Positions 32,356-43,231 of a stretch of DNA of 64,000 nt are shown here, in pieces. How positions within the stretch are numbered: position 1 is the first letter of the stretch; every line of letters begins with the position of its first letter. The DNA is from Gnetum montanum (taxonomy: Eukaryota; Streptophyta; Gnetopsida; Gnetales; Gnetaceae). The stretch covers positions 72,853 through 136,852 of the forward strand of contig MNCI01029147.1 of the NCBI GenBank assembly GCA_015680685.1, written 5' to 3'. Made by a program: the position numbers and the translations under genes. The notes beneath the pieces were generated by a model. It was not told where the DNA came from, did not search any database, and saw nothing but the letters and a program-made list of their open reading frames with translations.

Positions 32356-34640
32356 ATGTCTTCTTCTAACAAGAGCAATTCACCGCCTAGGGATTATACT
32401 AGAAACAATTGGCAATCAAAACACATAACTGAAATCCGCTTGTTCCTCAATAGCATCGGATAGTCTATACTCATCTTAATGAGTATATTCTAGACTTTAC
32501 CTTTATCCTTCATCAGGATGAATAGTTGTGATGAAGAGACTTGCAAGGTAACATAGTGTTACCCCTAGATTGGTCAGTCCCAAACATGCTCCTCTGTGCT
32601 TTGGCATAGATTGGCATGACACAGCTCTATGCTAAATACATTGTAGGAAATTTTAACATAAGGGATTACCATCCCACAGAAGCACAATGTATCAAGGACT
32701 CATGGTAGGAGAGCCATCATACATTGTTGAAGGGCAAAGGGGTCCTGCACGTCCTAAGTGAAATCGGAGATGGTGAACCACTTCTAACGGGTTCTCTATC
32801 AAATGATGTTCCCCCTCCTAACAATGGTGAGGAGGTAGGGTATTAGAATCTATGATCCATGATAGAAAACCCTGGTTTTGATCCCCATGAGTGCCAACTG
32901 TTCACTGAGGGAACAACAACACATGAAAAGTATGGGAACTTAGATCGTCATCACGATCGGTGCCGTAGCAGCTAAAGAGAAGGCAAGAAGCATCATCATG
33001 GTGATGGTTCTCCTTCTTCTTCTCCTTCATCACACCACTCACCCTGTCCTTCCACATTTGGGTGCAACCACCAAGAGCATAACGGTGAGGATAGAGGTAG
33101 GCAAAATGAGAGACCTCAACAAGAGAGTCAAGAGTGAGGACAAGGGCATGAACGAAGGGAAAGTAGGGAACAATGTAGAAATCATAGACGTCATGAAAGA
33201 GATGATCATGACAAGCCCCTACTTGCAACCCGAAGTATGCTCGATATAACGAAGGTAGTAAAAATACCAACAAGTATCAAAGAGATAGTCGGATCAAATG
33301 ATTAGATATGAATAATATCCTACGCTTCAAAGGGGGATACAACGCGGATCTGCAATATCATTTACAAGCATTCTAGGATGCCTGCACCTTGCAAAACATA
33401 GAAAACGAGTGGAAAAAACTAAAGTTATTTCCCAGGACACTCATTAAGGAAGCAGAGAGTTGATGTTAGAACTCTTCAAAAATAAGTATCAAACATACTC
33501 CAGAGTGTCTAACTTGTGTAAGCAGATCCAAGGATGGAAGCAAGGTAATCATGAACCCTTGGATGCTGCCATGGGCCAATACTATGCATTGTTAGATCAT
33601 TGCTCGGACCATGGTTACGGACAACAGGACCAACTTCGCCATCTCGTAGATGGGCAAAGACATGAAACTAGGAGAACCCTTGGGACTTATGCCCAAGGGA
33701 GACTAGCAGAACTTAGAGCCCATGAGATACATTGATTGTTGGAGCAAGTAGCCAAAGAAGAAGGGGAGCTATGGAAAAGAGAGAGCATGGAAAAATATAA
33801 TCAAGATCCTTCCCTTCGAAAGAAGGGAGTGAAATTTTGTGATGAGGAGGATGAGTCACCACTCAAAGAGTTGGTGAATAGAAAAACCTTACCGCTCTAG
33901 AAGTTAACAACCGAAGTGTCGGCTAAGGTGGATCAATTGTGGAATTCCTTGTACTCTAGACTTGAAAATGTCTTGAAAATTGTAGAGGAGTCTAAGAAGG
34001 AATGAAGTAGCAACAATGACAAGAAAAAGTGAAGAGATTTAGGTCCTACATGTTACAAGGGTAAGGGGAAAATAACTATCTCTGATGAGGTTGTGGACTC
34101 AGACACAGATGATGACGATGGATGTGAGATCTATGAATATGACCATCCTAAGGAATGTTGTCCAATCATATCACATCTAGAAGATTCTAGGGTGTATGCA
34201 CTCAACCCAAGACTTAATAGAAGACAAACACCCCAAAGGTTACCTTATCCCCAGGGTAACCCAATGTAGTTCCACCAGCCATTAACGTACTATCCAAGTG
34301 GAACTCCACCACAACCCACCGGGCAACATTAGCAGTGGCAACAACCACAGTCATGGGGGATGCCACCACCTAGATAGCAATACCCTTACTGGAAACCTAA
34401 TCCTTATGGCTATTATGTGCAGTAGCCGATTTCTCCAGGTGACTCTATGGGTCACATAACGCCACCATGTTACTACCAAGTTTAGGAGTATTTTAGGACT
34501 CCTTCTCCTCTGAGAGACGCTCCATACCCATACTATCCTTAGAATCCATCCGCATCTCTTATGTCGGTGGCTCCACAACCAACTGTTCCAACAATGCCAA
34601 GGGTATTTTCCACTCAACCGCAACAACCCAATATCACGAG
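32356..34640 (+). pseudogene. gag: gag of N2, broken
   Basis: Start ATG 32356 (MSSSNKSNSPPRDYTRN). A one-base loss near 32425 shifts the frame relative to N1. A TAG at 32607 is shared with N1 and F. The capsid-like core near 33300-33735 reads NKYQTYSRVSNLCKQIQGW, DQLRHLVDGQRHETRRTLG, AQGRLAELRAHEIH, with about 40 bp missing near 33460 compared with N1. An acidic/basic linker follows, then the Cys/His motif near 34120 (CEIYEYDHPKECCPIISHL, second Cys now Tyr) and a Pro/Gln/Tyr-rich tail up to the protease. Minus-strand open frames over this region are shadows. Confidence 0.85.
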
Positions 34641-34680
34641 GGCTCCCAATCCTTAATTCTTAGTTGGTTCTAACAATCCC

Positions 34681-35310
34681 ATGTCAAAAAGACCTTTCTT
34701 TAGAACCAACAATCCAACCAAGCCCTCACCTTCACAAGCGGTTGAGCATCTAAACACCTCCATACCAAATAAGATTTCGAGATCCGCTTCAACCCAAAAA
34801 TTGAGGCCAATGCACATAGTTATGTTAACCCATACTATTACCAATTGGATTAAGGTAGGCCACCTTCTCAAGAAATTTTTTGATCCTGGAAGCCCCCTAA
34901 TTTATCTCCAAGTCACTGGGAATGAACCTCATAAGGCTCTTCTTAACTTAGGCTTTGGAGTCAACTTAATTTCACAAGAATTATGTAAAACCTGGAACCT
35001 ACCTCCACTCAAGAAGAGAAATATTCTCTTAGAGCTAAATGACCAGTCCATCACTATTCCTTTGAGACAGGTTGAGGACATTGTTACCACCGTAGGTGGT
35101 TGGTCATACCCAGCTGATTTCCTAGTGATCCAAATAAACAATGACAAAGGGGACTTCCTAATAATAATGGGAAGGGCATGGTTGAGCATAATAGATGCAT
35201 GCCTAGGAATCCACAATCTTTCCCTGGAAATATCCAAGAAAAATATTTTTGGAAAGATTGAGATGAAGAAAGTTCCATGCATCGCGTATAGTGACACAAG
35301 GTGCCGTTGA
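34681..35310 (+). pseudogene. pro: Aspartic protease domain of N2, catalytic Asp lost
   Basis: A 209-codon open frame covers the end of the linker and the whole protease: TITNWIKVGHLLKKF, ALLNLGFGVNLIS, WNLPPLKKRNILLEL, DFLIIMGRAWLSIIDA. The expected LDSG is LNLG: the catalytic Asp codon is AAC at 34945-34947, and Ser is Leu. GRPW is also changed to GRAW. Despite the open frame the enzyme would be inactive. Confidence 0.85.
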
Positions 35311-36476
35311 GTGCAGAAATCATGGGTAATGCAGAGTTTAACATTGCCTGCATGCAATTAGTGTGCACAAGATATTGACATACAAAAGTGCCTATATAAA
35401 AAATCCACATGACAAGAAAACACCTAGTGGCTGATGGCTGACCAAGAGAGCAATTCGATGACATGCATGGAACTAACTAAGGGGATCGCTAGTGCTTACG
35501 TTGAAAGCATGGACGTACTTGAGCAAGTCCATTGCCAACTTCTAGCCCTTAACCCTGAAAACACTAACTGGGGGAAGTTGGAGATTCCTGAGAAGTTTAA
35601 ACAAGAGCCCCTAGATTTAAAATCATTGCCCACTAGTCTGGAATACATAACCCTTAAAAATGGAAGACCTGTAATCATCAATGCAAAGCTTGCCCCTAAA
35701 CAAAAATAGAGTTTGCTGAAGGTGATAAATAAATGGTCAATAGCCTTTTCCTGGTCATACCCTAAATTAACTAGAATAGATCCTAGGATATTCCAGCATC
35801 TCATTTACACAAACTCCTCCATGAATCCTAAAAAAAATCGTAGAGGCAATTGAACCCGAAGTTGAAAAAAATAGTAAAATAAGAAATAGAGTAACTTCTC
35901 AAGGCTGGGTTCATTTATCCCATTGATGATAGCGAATGGGTTAGTCCTCTAGTAATTGTACCTAAAAAAGGAGGAAAATGGTGATTATGCATAGATTTTA
36001 GGCTATTAAATATGGCAACATTCAAGTATCACTTCCCATTTCTATTTGTTGATCAGGTCTTAGACACTATAGTAGGGCATCACTATTACATTTTTCTAGA
36101 TGGTTATAGTGGGTACAACCAAATATAGATCGCACCAGAAGACCAAGCCAAAACAATGTTTACTAGTCCTTGGGGAACGTTTGCATATAAAAAAATGTCA
36201 TTTGGCTTGTGCAATGCCCCTACCATGTTTCAATGATTATTTCTAAGCATATTTCAATAGCAAATTGGTAACGGAGTAGAAGTCTTTATGGATGACTTCC
36301 CCACTTATGGGTCAAGCTTTGATCAAGCCCTAGAATGGTTAGAGCAAGTGCTAAAACGATGCGTTGGAACCAACCTAAAGCTCAACTAGAAAAAAAGCCA
36401 TTTGATGGTTCAAGAGGGCATAGTATTGGGGCATAAGGTCTCATAATCATGAATAGAGGTAGACCTAGAAAACGTT
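35311..36476 (+). pseudogene. RT: Reverse transcriptase of N2, broken
   Basis: RNA-directed DNA polymerase. A spacer (CRCNHG-like, then VLEQVHCQLLALNPENTNWG) leads to INKWSIAFSWSYPKL. Then LVIPKKGGKW, CIDFRLLNMATFKYHFP, FLDGYSGYNQI, and TMFTSPWGTFAYKKMSFGLC follow. The active-site motif is intact as VFMDDFPTYG (ATGGATGAC at 36288-36296). LVLGHKVS-type and LKRCVGTNLKLN motifs come after it. Frameshifts near 35830 and 35940 and stops at several Gln/Trp positions disable it. Confidence 0.85.
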
Positions 36477-37070
36477 ATGGTCATCCAAGGAATCACTTGC
36501 CAACCAGAAACGATCAAAGATATTCAATTGTTCCTTGGACACACTGGCTACTACAGGAGATTTATTGAGAACTTCTCCAAGATTTCCAAACCATTGGTAG
36601 AACTGACAAAAAAAGATGCACCTTTTGAATGGACCAGGGAATGTGAACGAGCATTCCAAACTTTAAAACAAAGGCTTGTGGAAACCCCTATTCTATAAGT
36701 CCCTGATTGGTCTAGGCCATTCCATATCATGACTGATGCATCTAATTATGCCTTAGGAGTTGTACTGACATAATTAGATGAACAAAAATGACCTTATTAC
36801 ATCCACTATGCCAGCAAGAGTATCATCGATGCACAACTCAACTACACAAATACAGAAAAGGAATTAATGGTTGTAGTGTTTGCACGAGATAAATTTAGGC
36901 ACTATGTATTGGGCTACAAAGTATACATCCATATGGACCATAGTGCAATTAGGTTCCTGATGAACAAGCCAACCATTAGCCCATGTATCATACGTAACAA
37001 TAGTAGACCGCAAAGGAACCGAGAATATAGTCACCGATCACTTATCTCGGTTGCACTGGGACAACAAAGA
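36477..37070 (+). pseudogene. RNaseH: Connection and RNase H of N2
   Basis: FLGHTGYYRRFIENFSKISK, ELTKKDAPFEWTRECERAF are the reverse transcriptase connection. RNase H shows DASNYALG, TEKELMVVVFARDKFRHYVL and HMDHSAIRFLMNKP, carrying the conserved acidic residues. About 45 bp is missing after LMNKP (E keeps IRWLMTL here), and the end continues in another frame as RKGTENIVTDHLSRLHW. Stops near 36697 and 36771. Confidence 0.82.
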
Positions 37071-38450
37071 GGATGAATATGCTGTATCTGATCATTTTCT
37101 TGATGAAACCATCTTTTTCAGTGTAGTGAATAACCAACCCACAAGAAAAAATTGGTATAGTAGCATTCTTACTTATCTCCTTTCCAAACAAACACCACAA
37201 GGGTTGGACTTTAGGAAGAGGCAATAGTTTCTTCACAAAACCAAGTACTTCATGAAAATCAAGGGACAACTCTATAAAGTCTGTCCTGATGGCTTGGTTT
37301 GATGGTGTGTGCCTAATGAGGATCAATTAAAAGTTCTCTAGGATGCTCATGAGGACCCCTGTGGGGGTCACTATGTCGGGAGATGAACAACTATCAAGAT
37401 CCTGCTTGTAGGATATTACAGGCCAAGACTATTTCGAGACATCCATCATTTTGCCCAATCCTATGAATGCTATCAATGTGATGGTGGAATGACTACTAGA
37501 ATGGAGGGGGTCTGCAACAATGGATTCAACCTTTGGAACCCTTTGACATCTAGGGAATAGATTTTATGAAGCCCATTACACCAATGTCCAAAGGAAAAGC
37601 ATATATCATTGTTGCTATTGAATATTTAACCAAATGGGTTGAAGCAGCTGCTATAATAGACTACACATCATCTACGGCTACACGATTTGTACAACAACAA
37701 ATCATAAATAGGTTTGGTGTGTTGTGTGCACTCATCTTTGATAATGGGATACATTTTACTGGAGCAACCTTTCGCAAATTGATGCAATGCTTAGGGGTTG
37801 AACATAAATTAGTCACACCTTACCACCCCCAAGCTAATGGCCAAGTCGAGGTTACTAATCAGGAGATTACAAGAATATTAACAAGAACAATTAGCAAATT
37901 TAGGCAAGATTGGAGCATAAAACTAAACGACGCTCTTTGGGCATACCGCTCCACTTGGAAACTCCCTAAAGGCTACTCTCCCTATGAGTTAGTATACGGA
38001 AAATTGCCAAAGCTCCATATACAGACTGAGCTTTGTACACTATCCATGGCTTGTGACCTTCATCTTGACCTTGACCTAGCAAAAAAACAAAGATTGGCGA
38101 CTCTAAATGTGCTAGATAAGAATAGATTGGTTGCTCTATCATTAGATGAGTTGCAAAAGGCACATAATAAACAGTGTCATGACTTAAGAATTCAAAGGTT
38201 TAGGTACCAATTGGGAGACAAGGTCCTTTACTGGAATCCCATGCATGTACCATAGCGTATGAAATTCCAAACATTGTGGGAAGGACCCTATATTATTCAT
38301 ATGACCTTTCCCTTTGGAGCCATGACAATATACAAGCCTGAAAGCCCAGATAAGAGGTTATTGGTTAATGTGCAACAAACAAAACCCTTTCGTAAACCAA
38401 AAATAGCTAGTACAAATTACACCTCTGCTATTGCAAAACCTCACTCTTTA
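37071..38450 (+). pseudogene. IN: Integrase of N2, mostly readable
   Basis: The integrase inserts the DNA copy into the genome. An HHCC zinc finger is visible at 37345-37480 (DAHEDPCGGHYVG and FAQSYECYQCDGG). The catalytic core (open from 37566 to 38255) has IDFM (Asp at 37560), IFDNGIHFTG (Asp at 37740) and NGQVEVTNQE (Glu at 37848), giving the expected D-35-E spacing. The C-terminal part reads FRYQLGDKVLYWNPMHVP, stop, then KFQTLWEGPYII and LLVNVQQTKPFRKP. Stops remain near 37227, 37340 and 38254. No chromodomain seen. Confidence 0.88.
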
Positions 38451-38471
38451 TTTTGGATCTCCCCCTTTCCA

Positions 38472-38493
38472 TTTAGTCATGGGGGAGATGGCC
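38472..38493 (+). promoter_or_regulatory. Internal polypurine-tract-like motif of N2
   Basis: TTTAGTCATGGGGGAGATGG lies just after the integrase frame, 1.9 kb before the terminal tract TTTAGTCATGGGGGTA. The two share 14 consecutive bases. Confidence 0.65.
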
Positions 38494-40378
38494 ACCTATG
38501 CTGATCATTGAAGGCCCTCAGTTCTTTTTAGTTTTTGTTTTGCACATTTTTGTTTTACAATTTTTTTAACTTTTCTTATTTTTGGTTTTACAACATCGTT
38601 ATACTTTTTCATTTCTTTATGTGTAAGTGTGTGTGTGTGTTTTATCCATCTTGTAAGTTTGTCACCCAATAAGTGTTCTTCATGATGGTATGAACTATTT
38701 TTCTATTTGATTGCTAATGTTTAGCTTTTACCTTTAAGTTACGATGTTGATACTAAGGTATTTTTCTTTTGATATGGTAGGCAATGAGTCCACTTCATCC
38801 ATACATCCACAAAGTCTATGGTCTCTCTTGGGTTAGAAATGTATAGTCCCTTTCTAATAAGAACTCCAACAAATCGATGAATGGGTACTTCTCAAACTAA
38901 GGAAGGACTCAAGGATTGAAAAGGGTATGACTTCAAGGGAAGTTGATGCTTTTGTGTTGGCCATTCTCTTGGGTGCTTGGATATTTTCTTCTTAAGTTTT
39001 CTTACCATTTCAACATCACCCAATTATTGGGAAGTTGAGTCAATAAAAATAATAAGTCTTTGCATGGTGTGGTTCTCACGCATAAACACATAAAACAGAG
39101 AAAAAAACAAGAAGAAAAAGAAAGAGTGAGAATTCAAAACACACCCCTTAGACAATAATAATTTCTTGGGCTACAAGCACTGGTTATGGAACTGAAATAA
39201 AAATGTTCCCTTTAACTAAGGCCCTCCTCGCTTCCCATTCTCTCCTCATTCATTTTTTCAGAATGGTGGTGGCTCTTGGAGGAGGCATTCTTGCTATTCA
39301 AGAGGATGGATTGGCCGAATGCATTGATGCAAAGTCATTGGATGTGGTTGGTTTGAGGCTAGAGTTGGAATGAGATTTTCCAAGTCACATTAATCATGAA
39401 ACACACAATGGGATATACACCATCTTGTTCTTGGGATTCCATTCCATTCTCTTCTTTCCATCCTTCTCTCCATTAATCACCTCATTACCAATTGTATCAT
39501 TAGTGTATATTTTGATAGATGCATTGTTTTATTTTTGGTAAATTCTTATGGTTAAGACTTTAACTCTTTTTCTAAATGACATTCCCAGAGCCTATGGACT
39601 CTTTGAATGTGGGTTTGTCAGGGCATCAAAGGCATGAGCTTGCTTTAGGAAGGATCCACTGGCATTCCTATTTGGTGCATTCATTAAATTCTTTCCCTTA
39701 ACATTTTCGCAATCCACTTTATTTTTTTCATTTCCATCTTGACATTCATTTCATCAACGTAATAGTTATCTTTTTTTCTCCATATTTCTTGTTCTTTTTC
39801 CTTTTTCGTTCTCTCACTATCGGAGGTTCGCGATTAGTCATGGGCATACAGGGCCCAATTTTTTTGATTTTCTCCTAACCCCTACATCTTCGGTAGTCAT
39901 CATTAATATATCTCCAGATCCACAATTAGCCATACCACAACCCAGCCAGTGGACCTTTCACTAAGGTAAGGTATCAATTACATGTTGATTCATTTACCCT
40001 TGCTAATATAAGAATGTGTTATGTGTTAGATGTCAATCATACAATAATGGATTAGATCTGGAGGGAACACTTGCAATGGATTAGTGCTGAAGAAGCTTCA
40101 TAAGGAACAAGATCTATGATGAACTTACGAATGGACAACGAAAGACGCAATCTTGGCGTTGGTAGAAGTAAGACTTCTTCTCTCTTCTCTCTCAACTGCC
40201 AAATAAGGCTTGATGTCAAATGTAATAAGGTGTTCACTCTTGTTGTCATGAACACTAGTTTTGTCATGTCTTATAATGATGATCCGTTTACATGTCATCC
40301 CATTCACCATTAGTTCCATTCAGTTAATAATCCCATACCTTCCCAATATTTTGTAAGGAACTCGAGGACGAGTTTTCA
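38494..40378 (+). other. 3' non-coding region of N2
   Basis: Equivalent to N1 18995-20804. Contains two TTTTTGTTTTACA-type units (38536-38570), a GT-rich run near 38624-38641, the conserved block (CACACCCCTTAG near 39141, CACTGGTTATGG, TTTAACTAAGGCCCTC, AATGGTGGTGGCTCTTGG near 39262, GCAAAGTCATTGGATGTGG near 39330), and a decayed third polypurine-like motif at 39834-39853. Confidence 0.6.
39203..39373 (+). CDS. Short open frame in the 3' region of N2, shared with N1
   Basis: 56 codons, MFPLTKALLASHSLL through CIDAKSLDVVGLRLELE. Same length, start and stop as N1 19628-19798. TTTTTTCAG just before ATGGTGGTGGC resembles a splice acceptor. Whether it is translated is unknown. Confidence 0.35.
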   Translation: MFPLTKALLASHSLLIHFFRMVVALGGGILAIQEDGLAECIDAKSLDVVGLRLELE

Positions 40379-40394
40379 TTTAGTCATGGGGGTA
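40379..40394 (+). promoter_or_regulatory. Polypurine tract of N2
   Basis: TTTAGTCATGGGGGTA immediately before the LTR start TGATGGGAAG. Confidence 0.9.
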
Positions 40395-41222
40395 TGATGG
40401 GAAGTGATATCCACATCCCACGTGATATCGTGTACATGATATTGCATCGTCCCCTGTGATATTTCACATGCAATATCGCGATGCAACACCAAGTATATAA
40501 ATAAGAGGTGGCTCTCCCTTGTTTGATAATCTAGGCCTAGACTATAGTGAAACTCTAGCAGGTTTTCCCCTCTAGAGATAGATTAATTTCCATGTGCCCG
40601 CTGTAGGAACTCCAAAGTAAACGGATCTTTATTCGAGCAGACATTGTACCTGAACACAAGTTTGTGTACGGTAATAAAGATGAACTTCTTGGATAAACCT
40701 TGCAGTGCATGGAATAGGCTAATTAGGATTTTATTTACTATTATTTATTATTTGTCATTTAAATGTTTTATTAGTTATTAAATCTCGCTCAACCCTTCTC
40801 TCCTAGTTAAGTGCCTCAGTACGACCACTTCGAGCACGTGCGTTACGCTTGGTGATCCCAGCAACGACTAGCATTTGGTAACCAAGGTTGCATCAGTTCA
40901 GGGTGTCAATGGTAAGTGGGAATGGATGCTAATTCTAGGTTAATTTAGACTTAGTTAGTTAGTTAAAGTTAGTTAATTAGTTTCTCCACCCTTCACCTTG
41001 TTAGCATAGGAGATAAAACATAAAAAGATATAAAAATCATATACCTCAGACTTGCTTAACCATATACTGTGAAAACTACAAGTAAGTCTGGGAAGACAAT
41101 GAATGATTAACCCTAAGTGTTCCATGAGGCATGTAGGCACTTAGTCTATGAAGTTTGACTGGATTGTGCATGCTATGCTCATATTCATATCGTTGAGTGT
41201 AGGGGTACCTCGCCACTCATCA
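40395..41222 (+). repeat. 3' LTR of N2
   Basis: 828 bp from TGATGGGAAGTGATATCC to CTCGCCACTCATCA. U3 has five or six GATATC/GATATT-type motifs (40404-40480), TATAAATA at 40496-40503, and AATAAAGATGAAC near 40672. Confidence 0.92.
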
Positions 41223-41540
41223 TCAACTCTTTGAAGATAGAAATTTGGACATTCTTGCTCTTGATGTCCTTTAAATAGGACTTTGTGAGGATAACCCCTA
41301 AGTTAGACCTTAGTATAGAAGCCTCATCTTGCTTGCATTAGCTTGTTTCTACAGTTAGAATTTGCCTAATAGATTTCACTTTAGGTTCCTCCTAAAGAGG
41401 TCGAGTAGCATGGTTAACCTTGACTACTTGTTCTTGAGGCTAATATGGTTGTTACTATTGTTGGTCCCTTCCTCCTCATGGTTACTTTTCCTTTGGCTAT
41501 GAGGGTCCTCCCACTTGTGGTCCTTATTTTGGTTCTATTT
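41223..41540 (-). pseudogene. ORF3 of C, N-terminal part
   Basis: The minus strand matches E 55850-56039 (plus-strand landmarks GTTCTTGAGGCTAATATGGT and GGTCCCTTCCTCCTCATGG against the E GTTCTTGGCATTGTTCC and GGTCCCTTCCAGC). The start codon of E is AATAG-like here. Stops throughout. Confidence 0.6.
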
Positions 41541-43231
41541 GCTATCACAAACATAATCCATGATCAACTTTCTAAGTCATAACCTCTAGCTATTTGTATA
41601 TCTTCCTTTATTAGATGAGATTATGTTTTAGTTTTTCTTTGGGAGGTTAAGTGTTGGCTTGTGATCATGGCTAACTATATTATCTTAATATTATTTATTA
41701 TTAGCTATCAGATTTTGTTTGTTAGTATTAATCCTTTATAGTGATTGGTTTAATATCATTTTAATAGATTAACCCTGGGAAGTTTGAAAAATTTTGAAAA
41801 ATTTTCCATGATAAGCAAATATTTGTATCTCTCATGATGTAAAGCATTTATCAAGTAGCACGAGGATAAAAAATGGGTAAAATTAGATAAGAATTGTGTG
41901 AGTTAAAAGGCTTGGAAGAATTTTGGCTATCAAAAACTACAAAACTCCTCTTATTCTATAGCTAAGTGTCATACATATATATGGAATTTTTATACTACAT
42001 TGATGGACCTACATCAATGAAACTGTTCTTAGCAACTTTTTACATAGGAAAGTGAAGGGATTTTAGATAAGTTTTGGAATGAAATAAGAGCCTAATGAAA
42101 CTCAAAAATAGGAAGAAGGATGGTAATAACATGAAAAGAGGATAGATTAAGACTATGAAAAGTAATTTTGTCAGGTTTGGGTGAAGTTATGATGCCAACG
42201 AAAGTAAAATTGGATTTTTATAATGTTATCAAGATGATGGATCAAGAAAACAACCCATGGTAGAAACTTTAACTTAAGGTAAACCAAGGGAATGTAAGTG
42301 GATCCTTCCAAATGTAAGTGGATGTCTTTTGTGCCCATGTATACCTTCATGACAAAGAGTCCATGAGCCCCAAGAATAATGAATGGTTAGGTTAAGTTAA
42401 ATTTCATACACATAAACGTAATTGTTCAAGGGTTATATGATTTAGAAAAAAAACTAAAAAATTTTCTATGGCATGAGGTAGTGAGGTGAATAAATGATTT
42501 AGCAAGGATGTGGAAAAGAAAATCCACATCTTATTCACACAAGATTCTTTGTGGAATATTGTGATTAAGGTGATTTGATACTAATTCATTCCAAGTTGAG
42601 ATAAAGTTTGTTCCACTTTTAGTGACCTTACATTGACATATGCTCTCTTCACATCAATTGAAAGTCTAGAACAACCCCAAAGGAAAACCATTACTCCAAG
42701 AGAAATAGAAAAGAAAAGAAGGAAGTAAAGAGGACATCAGTTAGAGGGGTGCCTTTACGCATGGGCAACATGTCTCTTTAGCCCCATAACTAGTGCTTGT
42801 AGCCAATTATTGAGGCTAAGGACTATGGTTTGAATCCATGTGTTTGCTTTTTTATGGAAATCACACCATGCAGGGATGTGCTTCCTTTTATGGTTGACAA
42901 TCGAATTGACGATATACTAGTGAGGTATCATAGAACCTTAAGAATGATGTTATGAGAAATCATATCAAATCTCCTTGAGGTCATACCCTTTTTCATTCCT
43001 ACTTAGTCCTTTCCTAAATTATTGGGTATTAAGATCATTGATTAAATGTTAAGTTTAATGTGAAAGAACCTTATGCTTCTAGGATATAGATTTTCCATGA
43101 AATGGATGGAATGAGTGGACATCATGAACTCACTGCCAAATATCACTAGAAAATTCATAGATTGTTAGTAGTAAATATAATCCAAAGATAAAAATTGATC
43201 TTTTAGTTTAGTTAATCATAAGGTTGATAGA
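41541..43231 (-). other. Region upstream of ORF3 in C
   Basis: No coding sequence. Near 41967-42010 the minus strand has an inverted CATTGATGGACCTACATCAATG and a CATATATATG run, corresponding to the U3-like block and TATA-like run of E at 56495-56600. 42290-42960 carries the conserved 3' block (minus strand GGGGCTCATGGACTCTTTG, GGATCCACTTACATT, ACAAGCACTAGTTATGGGGC). Confidence 0.5.

Larger units (their letters stand above)
31507..41222 (+). mobile_element. Element N2: near full-length gypsy element with gag and all pol domains
   Basis: 9.7 kb between TCAGC (31502) and TCAAC (41223), a target duplication with one change. LTRs at 31507-32210 and 40395-41222, tRNA-Asp primer site, gag, protease, reverse transcriptase, RNase H, integrase, then a 1.9-kb non-coding region and polypurine tract. 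There is no ORF3, unlike B, C and E. Stops and frameshifts lie in every domain except a 229-codon integrase core. It is the best reference in the window for what N1 and F lost. Confidence 0.92.

Noticed and set aside
34351-35804. Several minus-strand frames over the protease and reverse transcriptase of N2
   Set aside because: Plus-strand frames here carry clear protease and reverse transcriptase motifs, so the minus frames are shadows.
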